Below, piece by piece: positions 21,966 to 34,700 of a stretch of DNA of 64,000 bases. The translations under genes were made by a program, and so were the position numbers. Where the stretch lies: contig CM045761.1 of the NCBI GenBank assembly GCA_025200525.1, positions 63,954,009 to 64,018,008 of the forward strand, given 5' to 3'. Source of the stretch: Camellia lanceoleosa (taxonomy: Eukaryota; Streptophyta; Magnoliopsida; Ericales; Theaceae). The notes under the pieces were generated by a model. It ran no database searches and had not been told where the DNA came from. It was given only the letters and a program-made list of their open reading frames with translations. Position 1 is the stretch's first letter. Every line of letters starts with the position of its first letter.

Positions 21966-22256
21966 ATGTCAGTTGAGCAAATAATGGCAGCACAGTCTGA
22001 CATCGAAGTAAACTCATATACGCTGAGGTCATGTGTGGAGACCATGACTACGGTCTCTAGCTTGTCTCGTCGACTATAGAACATGATGTTTGATGTACAT
22101 AAGTTAACTGCACAACTCTCCCTGCTCCAACGTATGTACAAGGACTCTCGAGTAGAAATTAGTGCACTGAAAAAGCAGAACAAAGAACTGAGACGACAGG
22201 CCACCTTCGCGGCTCGATTCAGAGTTCCTTCGCATAACCAATTTGATAGCCGGTGA
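21966..22256 (+). pseudogene. Antisense accessory frame of E3 (coiled-coil-like)
   Basis: This plus-strand frame is antisense to gag-pol. From ATG 21966 it gives 37 codons, a TAG (22077-22079), then 58 more codons in the same frame to TGA 22254-22256. The second part has heptad-like spacing of hydrophobics (LTAQLSLLQRMY, then EISALKKQNKELRRQ) and basic residues, suggesting a coiled coil. The frame stays open upstream to 21813, and TTTTTTCCAG at about 21862-21871 could be a 3' splice site. AATAAA follows at 22558-22563. Like the E1 frames it sits in the 3' region, antisense, with a poly(A) signal. Sequence identity to the E1 frames is not evident. Confidence 0.5.
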
Positions 22257-23630
22257 GGAATAGTCTCCTTCGGAAGCTCTGCCAAGGCCGAGGCAGAGTC
22301 TTCAAGAGGTTCGAAAGAGTAAAGATGAAGCGAGGTAGCTGATGGTAAAGTCAGGCAACGAAGCTGTGTACAAATGAAGCCGGTTGTAATCTTCGTTGCT
22401 GAGCTGCTGCCGAAAAATTGAGAAAATGTTACTCTCTCTCTTATTTTTATTTTTTTGTTTGTTGTTGTTGTTGTTGTTGTTGTTTTTTTTTGGAGTGGGC
22501 ACTTATAGCTTCAACTCCTTCTTGTACAACTTTGATCGGGGTTGATCCTTGGCATTTAATAAAACAAGTTTGTTCTGCAAATCTAGATGGCATGAATGGC
22601 ATAACACTGAACATAAAAATCATTTTGTTTTGAATTTTGAACTTAAAAATGGCTGATTTTTAGTGAATTCTGAACTGAATATTAAGCTTATCACTGACCA
22701 AAACCCAAAACACAACTTAATGAAATGAAAATGAAGCAAAAACCATCCCAAAATACACCCCTTTTGCGCTTGTCGGAGCAACATGAACGCAAAATAGAGC
22801 AACACCGGTTGACCGCCCGACGGAAAAGCATCGCCGGCAACAACTACTGTGCATTTTTCGGCGATTGCTTGATTAGGGTGACAAGAACTCGATAGTGTGG
22901 GTAAAAGACAAAAAAAGCTGACTCAACTGTGCCCTTAGTTCATCACTTTGCCCTTTTTTGTTTTTCCTTTCTACTAAAGCGATTTTAATCAACATGAGAG
23001 GTAAATTAGCACACTTGTTCAATTTTCTATCTTGAAAACATATGAACCAAATTATGAGCACTGAAAATTTTTCCTTTTTGGTCCAAAGAATGGTCTTGGA
23101 AAAATGGAATAATTTTTGAGAAAATTAGTCTACTTCATTAAAAGTCCTCAAAATCTATTTTCTCAAATGACCACTGCTCGATCAACATGAAATCAACCCT
23201 TGAGATGAACAACTGAATTCGTCTTATGACTGAACCCGTCATAAAGGAGAAATAGGACAACTGAATCAAATGGGAACGAGCCAATCAAATATGGGTAGCC
23301 GAGTCGAATAAAGATGCACCAATTAAACATGGACGAGATGAGTAAGTTGAAAAATGATTAAGGCCGAACTTCAAGATGAAGCTGCCTACGTATCCCAAAG
23401 ATAGGAATCAGGCCATACGTAGTTCCAGTTAAGATTCACTTGGGTATTGACACTCTCCTTTTGTGCTCTAATTTTTGCCAAAGCCACCCTTTCGGGTTTT
23501 CAACCTTGTGAGCTTTTCATTTTTCTATATTTTTTTTTGTCATTTTTTTATTTTCTATTTTTTGTTTTTTGTTTTTCTGCTCTAACTTTTGCATGGGTTG
23601 CCCTTTCAGGTTTTCGGCCCAGCGAGCCTC
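22257..23630 (-). other. E3 3' untranslated region next to pol
   Basis: Contents from right to left: a two-copy direct repeat ending pol (about 23640-23580 and 23517-23456, both with TTAGAGCA-type ends) separated by an AT microsatellite; the hairpin motif at 23386-23422; a block at about 23170-22910 shared with E2 and E5; a TTG trinucleotide run (22457-22483). No coding sequence on the sense strand. Confidence 0.65.
23386..23422 (-). other. Conserved hairpin motif, pol-proximal copy of E3
   Basis: Perfect 8-bp arms CTACGTAT (23386-23393) and ATACGTAG (23415-23422), with GGAATCAGGCC between them. This is the best-paired copy of the motif. Confidence 0.75.
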
Positions 23631-26600
23631 TCAAGGGTAGTACTTCTTCAGCTTGTCCATGTTGATTAGTTGTGAGAACTCCAAACCATCCAAATCCATG
23701 AAAATGATTGCTCCTCCTGACCAGATTGATTTAATGATATAGGGACCCGTCCAATTGGGTCTAAACTTGCCCCTAAGGTCATGAATAGGAGCTCGGTTGT
23801 CTTTCAAGACTAAATCCCCTTTCCTCAAATTCCTGGATCTAACCTTTTTGTTGAATGCTTTGGTAATCCTGCTTTGATACCCCTTAATGTGGTATAACGC
23901 TTTCAATCTTCGATCATCAAATAGCATCAGTTCCTCAAATTGGTTCTGTTGCCAATCAGCTTTTGTTATCTGACATTCAGCCATAATCCTCAATGAAGGC
24001 ACTTCCAACTCAATCAGCAAAACAACGTCCATTCCATATACCAAAGAGTAAGGGGTTGCCCCTGTAGAAGTTTAGATTGATGTCCTGTATCCCCAAAGTG
24101 CAAACGGCAACTTATCTGGCTAATCTCTATAAGTTTCTACCGTCTTACATAGAATGGTCTTGATGTTCTTATTTGTAGCTTCAACGGCTCCATTGGTTTG
24201 TGGCTTGTAAGTTGATGACTTGTGAAAAGCCACGTTATACTTCTCAAGTAGAACTGCCACTTCTCCTTTAAAATGTGAGCTATTATCTAAAATTATTTCA
24301 TTTGGTACCCCATATCTACAGATGATGTTGTTCCTGATGAATTTGGCCACGTGTGATGCTTTCAACATTGAATATGACTGTGCTTCAACTCACTTGGTAA
24401 AATAGTCAATGGCAACCAAGATGAACTGATGCCCATTTGAACCTTTCGGTGTGACTGCCCCGATGACATCTATGCCCCAGATTGAGAAAGGCCAAGGCGA
24501 AGTCATGTTGTAGAGTTTTGATGGCGGGATGTTTATGCGATTAGCGTGGATTTGACATTTGTGGCATCGCCTAACAAAGTCGATACAATCATTCTCCATG
24601 GTTAACCAGTAGTATCCTTGTCTAAGGATTTTTCTGGCTAGCATTATACCGTTTATATGGGCTCTGCACTCTCCTCCATGTATGGCTTCTATGATACGCT
24701 TTGCCTCTTTTTCCTCTACACATAGCTTGTGCATTCCCAAATACCCTCTCTTGTATAACTTATCTCCACAAATGACGAACTGAGTGACTAGACACTGTAT
24801 CCCCCTTTTGTCTTTAGTGTTTGCCCCTTATGGATATGTAACACTTTTTAGAAAATTCCAAATATCAAAGTACCAACGGTTTTTATCTTGAACTTCTTCC
24901 GTTGCAACTATTATTTCATACACAGGGGTGTACCTTTGTTCTATAAGGATCGGGCGCATCTTGACCCTGACTGGTATATCTATCATTGATGCCAAGGTTG
25001 CTAATGCATCAGCAAATCGGTTGTTCTCTCTTACCAGGTGTGTAAAAGTCAGTTTTTTGAACCTCGAGATCAACATGTCCAAGGTCTGATGGTAGACTTT
25101 CATTTTTTCTTCTTTAACTTTCTAACCTCTGTTGGCTTGAGAGACGACCAAGTTCGAATCCCCGATCACATCGAACCTTATTACCCTTAGTTCCAAGGCT
25201 ACTTCCAATCCGACAATGCACACCTCATACTCTGCTTGGTTGTTAGATACGTTGAATCGGAGTTTGAAAGCTAAGAGGATATGGGAATCATCTGGCGCTA
25301 TGAGCAACACTCCATCAAACTACAACTTCCAAGTGTCTTCTTACATCTGCATGACCTCTTCATCTAGAAATGAGTACTCCATAACTTCTCCTCCTTCAAT
25401 TGGGTGATCAGCCAAAAATTTTGCTACGGCCCTTTCTTTGAAAAATTTGCTAGCGACATACTTAAGGTCAAATTTGGAAAGTAAAAGCAACCAACAAGCT
25501 AGCCTATCGGTAAGTGCTGGTTTCTCAAAGAGATATTTGATTAGGTCTAATCTTGAAACCAGAATTACCGAGTGAGCTAACAAGTAGTGTCTTAACTTCT
25601 TGGTGGCCCATACCAAAGCTAAGCGAGCTTTTTCCAAAGGAGTATAGCGAGTCTCATATTCAAGCATCTTTTTACTTAAGTAGTAGATGGCCTTCTCCAC
25701 TTTCTCATCCGGCTCTTGTGCAAGCATACATCCCATATTTGATTCGGTCACTGATAAGTATAGGATTAGTGGGTTCCCTGGCTCAAGTAGTGATAACACA
25801 GGTGGATTCTGCAAATACTGCTTGACTTGCTCGAGTGCAAATTGACATCGATTACCGCATTTGAACTTCTTCCCTTTCTTTAGGAGACCAAATAGTTGTT
25901 CACAAGTCAATGTTAGTTTTGAAATAAACCTCCTTATGAATTGTACCTTTCCTAAAAAACCCCGCACCTCCTTTTCAGTAATTGGTGGCGGCAGTTCTAA
26001 GATGGCCTTAATTTTAGATGGATCAACTTCGATTCCTCGCTGTGTGATTAGAAATCCCAATATCTTGCCCGCAGTTACCCCAAAGGTGCATTTTTGTGGA
26101 TTCAACTTTAGCTTGTATTCCCTAATTCCCTCAAAGAATTTCTTCAATGCAGTGTAATGGCTTTCTTGATCTTTAGACTTGACAATCATGTCATCTACAT
26201 ACACCTCAACTTCTTTGTGGATCATATCATGCAAAAGAGTGGTAGCAGCTCTCTGATAAGTGGCCTTGACATTCTTCAAACCGAATGGCATAACCCTGTA
26301 GCAATATGTCCCCCATGGTGTGGTAAATGCTGTCTTTTCTCTGTCCTCTGGAGCCATAAGAATTTGGTTATACCTTGAAAAACCATCGATGAATGACAAT
26401 AAGGCATGCCTTGCAATGAAGTCTACCAATTCGTCAATATGTGGCAATGGGAAATCATCCTTCGAACTAGCCTTATTCAAATCCCGGAAGTCAACACAAA
26501 CTCGGATTCTGCCATCTTTCTTTAGAACTGGCACAATATTGGCTAACCAAGTAGGATATTCTGATACGAGCAAAAACCCAGCATTGATTTGCTTGGTAAC

Positions 26601-26915
26601 CTCTTCTTTAATTTTCAAGGCCCAATCCGGACGAATTCTGTGAAGCTTCTATTTGAAAAGTCGGGCCTCAAGGTCGAGAGGGATCCTATGCTGTATAATC
26701 TCAGGGTCAATTCCTGGCATGTCTTCGTAGGACCATGCAAAAACATCTTTGAATTCTTTTAATAAAGCAACTAATTGTTCACGTTCCTCTAAAGACAATG
26801 TAGAACCAATTTGGATCAAGCGAGGATCTTTTTCAGTACCCACATTTACAGAAACAATTTCATTCACTAATGGCTTAGCACGCCTTTCTTCCTCCCAGTC
26901 GATTAAAATTTTCAA
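23631..26915 (-). pseudogene. pol: E3 pol: RT, RNase H, second RNase H, integrase
   Basis: One frame stays in register for about 1,095 codons, broken only by in-frame stops (at about 26649, 25341, 25310, 25122, 24828, 24390, 24120 and 24063). RT shows the conserved LKKDGRIRVCVDFRDLNKA, MPFGLKN and an intact YVDD (about 26195). RNase H 1 follows (YYLSKKMLEYETRY, then WATKKLRHYLL). The archaeal-type second RNase H at about 25310-24900 has GDSNLVVSQANRG. Integrase has the HHCC region (HGGECRAH, then CHKCQ), WGIDVIGAV, ILDNSSHFKG and NGAVEATNK. At least three stops fall where E2 or the family has Trp, consistent with G-to-A change. Non-functional, but the best-preserved pol here. Confidence 0.9.
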
Positions 26916-27074
26916 AGCTCGAGGAATTTCTTCCTCTTCGTTTTATCAAGATCTTGAAAATTTTGGTCAATGTTATGAACTATGGGCACAGAAAAGTAAG
27001 CAGAAATCACATCTTCATTCAAAGCCTCAGACTCACAAGTTACAACAGACTCAAAAGAGAAAGAAAAAAAAAGC

Positions 27075-28448
27075 CTAAAACATTTTAGACAAACTTAAAT
27101 CTTCCTCCAACCCCACTGGCCCACCAGACTCAAACTCAACAGCCAATTTAGAACTCTCAATACAACTCTTTTCAAAATGCCAATTTATTTGTGAGCCATT
27201 CATTGCATCCATAATGAAACTTGAGCAGTCAGCAGGTACCTCTTCCTTGATCACGGCAATGGTCATATCTTCCAAATTCATCGGTTCAGCACTAGTATGC
27301 GATTCTGTCAATAAATCAGCCAATGTTAAACCTAGGACTTCCTCTGTGCTGCTTTCCAAGATAACTTCTTTGTCTTGTCCGATGTCAATACTAAGATCTA
27401 TCCACTCCTTGTCACTGTCGGAGAGTTGATGATCGAAGAAGATCTCAAACCCAGGGTATCTCTTCCTCTCTACTTGATCAATCCATAGCTTAAGGAAATC
27501 ACAGAAAGGGAAATCTTCTCCTTGGCGGACAAAGCGTCCGTTCAAGGTCCCATGGATTGGCCTATAAACCAGCTCATACTTTTTTCCTGTCTTCTTTGCA
27601 TTGATATTCGCACTCATTTCCTTCCCTTTCTCCTCCCAGTCTTCTACTGTTTGTTTATATCCCAACCCAAATGCATGTGGGTTGTGCATTACCTTAGTTA
27701 TCTCTGTGGTACCTTGTCGGCCACTTCTTCCCAGTCCAGATCCTGGGATGTATCCTAGCTTGTTCATCATATAAACTGATTGAGCACTCAGATGTGTACC
27801 CTCCTCTTTTGCCATGATTGTCTACACTAGCCGTGCTTCTGCCAAGGTAAAACCCGAGAGAAAAACATCTTCACTCCCATGTTGTACTTCCAGTACTGGC
27901 ATTGTGACTTCTGGAGGAGGATGGATCGTAGAATTACCAAAAATTGTGGCAATCCCTTCAATGTACAGGTACTTCACTAACTGGTGTACGATTGAAGACA
28001 TCGCTCTCATCTCATGTAACCAAGGCTTGCCCAACAATAGGTTGAAAGTTGCCTGGACATCCATGACATGGAATTTTGCCTCATGCTCAGAGAGACTAAC
28101 TAATATCTGGATCTTGAAAGTCCCTATAACATTTCGACTGGTGTTGTCATATACCCGAATAACTTGGCTTGTTGGCGTGAAGTCAGCCGGCTTTAACCTG
28201 ATCGCATAAGCAGTCCTTGCTAGGCACACATTAATGGCTGAACCGGTATCAACCAAAACTAATGGAATCCATTTCTTTCTACATTTCAAGGCCACATACA
28301 AAGGCTTGTTGTGGTCAACCCCCTTAGGTGGTAACTCTTTGTTTGTAAATGATAACACAAGGGTCGTGTCTCTAAGTATGATGAAAGATACTAATTGATT
28401 TGGCGTTGTCTCAATGGATAGCTTGGCCTTGTTTAAGGCTGACAACAT
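27075..28448 (-). pseudogene. E3 protease followed by G-patch domain
   Basis: Protease segment (28448-27825): active site LVDTGSAIN with intact DTG, and C-terminal LLLGKPWLHEM. A single TAG (27822-27824) interrupts the frame, which then continues in register. The next 246 codons open with a G-patch (residues about 17-65: NKLGYIPGSGLGRSGRQG, then HAFGLGYKQTVEDWEEKG), followed by an acidic C-terminal region. G-patches bind nucleic acid or helicase partners and also follow protease in some retroviruses. The protease would mature gag-pol. Confidence 0.85.
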
Positions 28449-28484
28449 TGCTTGTCGATGTTCTCGGGGAGCTATGAGAAGTCC

Positions 28485-30972
28485 TTAGATGGAGATGTTT
28501 GCTTGGATCTTTTTTAGCTGTTTTAAAACCAGGTCTTCTTTTGCTTCTTTCTCTTTTTCTTTCTCTTTCTCTTTCTCAATGTTTGTATTTTTGCCCGAGG
28601 ACTCGCCTTGGTCTAGTTGTGGAGGTTTAAAGTAAAGCCCACTCCTAGTTAGGTGATCAATTTCTTCGGAATACCAAGTCTTATCAGGCAAAGTACTACA
28701 TATTCATCATCAGTGTGAGTGAGCTGCAGATCACTATCATCCCACCATTCGCCTTCGTTAACTGAAAGACAGTTGTCAGGCTCTACATGAATCATTCCCA
28801 CATTATACTCTGGCAAACTTTTTGATTCTTCTTCTCCCTTGGAACCTTTTTCGTTGCCACTGTTTTCAAACTTTCCGTGTCATTTTTTTGGTTCATTCTT
28901 TTTCCCCTTAGTTTCCCCATCAGAACCTTCATCATCACTTACCCAATTGTGAGTAGCATTGGAACTTCTTGGATCCCACCAGCCGATCTGCACATTCCCC
29001 AAATCCAATTCCTCAAAGAATTTGAGATTGGCCAAGTCATCTAATCCCTATTCAAGCATATCTTTTCTAACGACATTGATGGTACATGAGTCGGGTAAGA
29101 TAACTTCTGGTTTCAACTGGCCAACAGGTACTATGTATTTATTGGGATCATATCCTTATTCCGGTAATTTTCAAGTCTCAATCACTGGTACTTCGGTTAT
29201 GTCTTCTTTGGATCCTTCTCTTGATACAATCTTTTCTTCCTCAGTTTGCAATTCCACCACCACTATGGTTTGTTTTGGCTTTGGCTGGGTAAGAGGTACA
29301 TCCGTCACACATAAATCAATGCTCTCTGGATTGCATACCTCGGGTTTGGGTAGATGGACAGGTGTGATGTATATACTAGGGTTAAAAGTGGGTAGGAGTG
29401 TATGGATATGGTTGAGGCGAGGAGGTGGTCGATTTTTGTCATGGGATGGCAATGGGTCGGTGGTGGCGTTGGATTTTAGTGGTTATGGGGGAGCTATGAT
29501 TTTATTATCAATGAGGTCTTGGATCTCATGGCGAAGGCGAAAACAGTGGTCAGTGTCATGTCCAGGTTGTTGATGAAAGACACAGTTTTGGTAGGGTCGT
29601 GTTTGGCTGGGAGAGGATCGGGAAGAGGTCGGGGGTCCAGAGGCTTGAGATAGCCTGTTTCTATCAAGATTTTCATAGCTTTGGCCGGGGACATGTAGAG
29701 AGGGTTAAAGGTTTTGGCCGTGGTTCAAGTTGAGTTGGTTGTTTGTGGATTGGCATTGGCAAATGGGTTGGCCATTTTGGCGGTGGTGGTAGTCACTGAA
29801 TTGACCTCAGAAGGTCTTACAACTATACTACTACTAGTAGTAGCATTGGAACTGCGACCAAAAGGCTTTTGAACAGGTTCCTTATCATCCACAATGATTC
29901 CTTGTTTGATGGCATCCTCTATCTGGGCCCTTATTTCATGTAAGTCATTAAAAGTGAAGAGCGGGAGGACAATCATTTTTTTGTAACATCTTTCCATGCA
30001 GATTTCTAACTATCATGGATTTGGTCTTTTTCGAGTGGTCTATTGGTCATCATTGCTGCTTTTGCCCCCATCTGGTAATGAAGGCCACAAAACTTTCATT
30101 GGGCTCTTGACAGGTGGCCTCTAATTCCTGAGTAGTCACTTCAATCTGGGTGTTATAAGCATACTGGGTGATAAAGGCCTTGGCTAACTCTTCCCAACTT
30201 TGTTTTACTGAGTCCTCTAACTTGGCATACCAGATAGTAGCCACTCCTAACAAAGTTCGTTTGAACAAAGAGAGCTTTTGCGGACGAGTCAAACCCATAG
30301 GCTTTAAGACATCAGAGAACAGGCGAATGTGCACCATTGGGTCACCAGAGCCATCAAACGTATCAATGTGTGGCATTTTGAACCGTTTTGGCAACTTCAC
30401 AGCTGTCTCAGTGTACCCCGTCTTCGATATCTGGAATTAAATTGACTCCTTGTGACCTTTTGAAAAGTTTTTCCAACTTGGACAGCTTCAACATAGTTGG
30501 GTCAAACTCAAGTGCCTTGGAGGGAAAGATCCCTCCCACTGGTTGTGGAAGGGGAAATGATCCTCTTGAAGTTTGTACAGGAACCCTCAAATCTTCTGGT
30601 GAGTTAAGTTTTGGAAAACTTGTCAGCTGGTGGAGGTGGAGGTAGAGATGGAGTTGGAACTGGATTAGTCACCAAAGGTGGTTGAGTAGTGGACACCCCA
30701 AATGGGCATTACAGCTCAGCAAGAGTATTGCCTTGAGCGGCAAGAGTAGTGCCTTAGGCAGTAACCATCGTGGCAATGGTATCCATACTCCATTGAAGGG
30801 CCAATAGTATATCTGTTATATTTTTTGCAATTTGAGCCATCATTGATTCTGGTGAGTTGAGTAGTGATGATCTAACAGGTGAAAAAGAGATATTCTGGAT
30901 AGTTGATGAAGCTTTTGCTTTTCTTCGTGTAATCGGTGGCAAAGAAACTAACATTGGCTGACCCTGAACCAA
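28485..30972 (-). pseudogene. gag: E3 gag, heavily frameshifted
   Basis: Pieces in order: an N-terminal segment (30972-30754, partly hydrophobic), a linker (30590-30408), a capsid-like core (30400-30050; PHIDTFDGSGDPMVHIRLF, W in ATIWYAKL), a linker (29997-29725), a knuckle-like C-x2-H-x4-H-x4-C readable in a shifted frame at about 29580-29525, and a glutamate-lysine repeat (28580-28545, from a GAAAAG-type microsatellite). The 28700-29170 stretch is low in recognisable motifs. Several frameshifts separate the parts. Confidence 0.75.
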
Positions 30973-31704
30973 ATATGCACTTTTGCAAAGTCTACCAATG
31001 TGAGTCCACAGAACTTGGGGGATATCAGGCCTTTCGGAAGCTATAGTGCTCGACTACCTTGCTGAAACAAAATGGGACCCCCAATCAGAATTTCATTAGC
31101 ATCCCAGCTCAACTGATTACTGCTAACTCATGTTGAAAAACTGAACTCAACCTCACAAACTGAAATGACGGAACCACTCATCTAAATATGAGAATCCCCA
31201 TACATTGCACATAACACATAGTAGGAAAGAGAACAAACACCCTTATGGAGGCTAGGGCTACCCTGTCCTAACTTTGCAATGATCTACGGTTTCACTATTT
31301 AAACAAGCGGCATCATACATCATAGAAATGGGAGAGCATCATGTCCTAATTTTGGAAGGTACTATAGCTCATTATATGCACAAGGTTAGCTCTACTCTAG
31401 GGTTTGAAGTCAAGGTGACGTTACCAAAGAGTCCTTTGGGTCATAACCAATGAAGATCTTAGGAAATAAGAAGAGTCAATATAGCCTCTCTTCAAAGTCT
31501 GAGAACCTTCAGATCTCAAAAGATTATAACACAAGGGCTCCAAAGTAATGTAGAGATAGGTGTAGTGTCACAAATAGTGTGCTTGTGCTCCCACTAATAT
31601 CTGGGCAACACAGGAACTTTAAGTGCACCAATGCATGCAATGCAATAAACATATAATTGAAAATAAAAGTCATATCATGGAGTTCGAGTCAAGGTTTCAT
31701 AAAA
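30973..31704 (-). other. E3 leader between primer-binding site and gag
   Basis: Non-coding leader, collinear in parts with the leaders of E5 (54841-55642) and F (45364-45788). Shared blocks include GGGGGATATC near 31020 and an AGGACAGGG...CCCTA region at about 31240-31270. In E3 the latter's hairpin (31240-31257) has a bulge. Confidence 0.6.
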
Positions 31705-31722
31705 TCCCCAACAGAGTCGCCA
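31705..31722 (-). promoter_or_regulatory. E3 primer-binding site
   Basis: The minus strand reads TGGCGACTCTGTTGGGGA, five bases from the LTR. It differs by one base from the F site (45346-45363) and by a few from the E5 site (55643-55660). It begins with TGG, as expected for a tRNA CCA end. Pea Ogre, a Tat relative, is known to use tRNA-Arg; the match here was not tested. Confidence 0.8.
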
Positions 31723-31727
31723 TAAAC

Positions 31728-34700
31728 TGTAACATGCCCAGGAGGTACTTGTGTGCATTAAATAGTTCGGACCCTCGGTCTCTTTGATCTAGTCTCACTA
31801 GTGCAATGTGAAACATAAATGAGAGTCCAGATTTGGTAACTTTTTTGAAAATCCATTTTATTGCAATTTGGTCAAAAATGGACTGTGTCATTAGATCTCA
31901 GAGTCACCACCTAATATTTATTTTGGGAAAATTAGGAAACCCGTGACTCATGCCAAGGCCACTGTTCGTCGTAACCAAGGATGCTTGGCTCAGAACCTTA
32001 GGCATGAAGGGGAAAGGTCATTAATTGAGCACCCTCACTCACCCAATCAAAAGATCAGCCTTTACTAAACCATGATATGAATTTTATTTATTTTATATGT
32101 TCATATTTCGATTATTTAATAAATTGTAAAAATTACTATGTGAAGCATACAAGTATAGACTATGTCATTTATTTTGGAATAATTTGATTTCATGTAGTTT
32201 TGAAAGAGTTTTGGATATGTACAACCCAAAATAAATTGAGTTTACAAACATGAAAATCAACAATATTCCAAAGTAAGCAACACAACCTCCATCCATTGAC
32301 ATTCATATAGTTATATCAAGTAAGCAAGTAGCCACGTGATAGGATGCTTAAACATAATAAGAAAAACACACACAAACGAGATGCTAAAGCATAAAAACTT
32401 ACATATTTACCGACGTCCCTCAAACAGCTACAAAACAAAGTTAGTAAAACATGCATGATCTTATATACAAAATCCTAATGCAATTCACTTATGAGATACA
32501 ACTAAAGATTCGGCTTCTGAGATATGACATGTGAACCATCTCAAGAACATGAGGTAGCGCACATAATCACATAGGAATTGATTAAATCCACAAATGCAAA
32601 CTTAGCCGAATCAAGATGCATGAAACATAGATGCAAAGCATGAATATAACGACAAAAAATAAAATAAAATAAACATGATACATAATTACAAATAAGGAAA
32701 GCAAGTAAAAGAACGGGATAGAAAGAAGTGGGGTGGAAAATTATTACAATACTTTGAATAAATTATTACATACCAAATTAGAGGAGGGTGAGGAGAATAT
32801 TATAACAAAATAAAAACTTCACAATACACTTAAAATAAAATAAACAAAAGAAAAAAAAAGTTTCATGTGCCTTGGAAACCACCGGAAGTTAGTTAACATC
32901 GGAAAACAATGTCGTCTTGTCCAAAAGAAGATAACCGACCGAACAAATAGGCCGGCCGACCAACTAGGCCTAGCAAAACCTGTCTTATTACAAAACCAAG
33001 AAAAAGAACAAATAAGAAATATGTAGGTGGCTCAACTAACCACTACCGGTTAGATTAAAAACAAGAAAACAAATATAAAATAAAAAAGTGCAAACTTACA
33101 ACAAAACTAACATGAACCTAAAGCAAGAAAACAAATATAAGGTAGAACATTTAAGATTACAACAAAACTAATACGAGACTAATACAATCTAGGAAATGCA
33201 AGATTACAACATAATTACTATGAAACTACAACAAGAAAACAAATATAAGATAGAACATGCAAGATCACAACAAAACTAATATGAAATTAAAGCAAGTGAA
33301 TAAAAATAAATAAATAATTATGAGCTAAACAAACTACTTAGATTACAACAACACACTATGAAATATAAAGTAAGAAAATAAATATGAGATAAACAAACCA
33401 CTTGGATTATAACAAAACACTATGAAATAAGAAGCAAGAAAATAAATATGAGATAGAAAATATAAGAAAATGTGTAGACACCCCATTTTTATCGGCACAT
33501 GAGATATTTTATGACTTAGTTTGTAAGTCTTGCTCTTCTCTTGGCTCAAGGGTTAGAAAATTTAGAGAGTTAGATACACCTTCTATCTCTATCCTTCTCT
33601 TGTGTATCTAGGTGTTTTGTGCCTTACTATTGCACACAAACACCTAGTGTTAAGCATCAACTACATCTTTGTCAAAGGTACCTTATTTTTTACTAGTTAG
33701 AACTGTTTTTGTGCTTAGTATATAACACATAAACCTCTTTATGGTTCATTAAGAGTGTTTTGTGGTTTGAGTAAGTTTGACCACCTTAGGCCTTGAAAAT
33801 GCTTCACCACTAAAATCTTGAAGTGTGTGTTGAGCATGTTTGACTTGTTTTCCATGCTTATATTGCCATGTTATAACACGATTTCAAGTTGGTTTAGGTC
33901 CCTTATGCATGCTTAGCATAGTTGCCTTGTAATGCCTCTTATTGCCTTAATATGCCTAGGTTGTGTGCCTTCATTTCTAGCATGTTTTAGGCCTAGATCC
34001 CTTGTATGCTCATTTTGCCATGATCTAGCTCTATCCATAACCATTATCTCATCATGCATTACATAGCTCCTTTGCATTTGGCTTGTTAGCCTTAAGAGCA
34101 TGAATATGTAGCATGTCTTGCTTGCATTGTTTTACCTTATGATGTGCTTATATGCTTGCCTTAGTGGCTTCTTTAATGCTTTAAAAGCATGTGTTAAATG
34201 CTCCATGTTTTGGTCATGATTGCGTGCCTTTGTGCTTGGATCTCTTAGATGCCATCTAGGTGCTCTGGACTTGACCAAGTATTTGGACCTATTGTTGCAT
34301 ACTTGGCTTGCTTTGTTGCATGATTTGGCATCATGTTTTGTGCAATTTTCAGAGCTTTATATGCATGTCAATTTTCCATGCTCAACTCATTTCAAGTGTG
34401 CTTGAATGTTGTTTGTTTTGCTTAAGTGTTGGCACCTTAACATGTGTGTGTGTGCATATGTGTTTGCCCATCCTCCATGTGGTTTGCATGCTTGCCTTGT
34501 GTGCTTACTTAGGTTTGCATTGTATTGCCATATTGCATGCTAGTTGCCATGTCTAGGAGTGCATCACATTGGCATGCATGTTAGGCCTCTTGACCAAGTC
34601 ATGATAGAGGTTTAACACCCTTGTTTGCTTGTTTGCATTGCGCATTTGAAATCAAAGTTGCATTCTTGATCCTTGGGCCATCATGCATGGAAATGATAAG

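Noticed and set aside
27075..28448. Host G-patch gene
   Set aside because: The G-patch continues the frame of an adjacent retropepsin and lies between gag and RT of E3.
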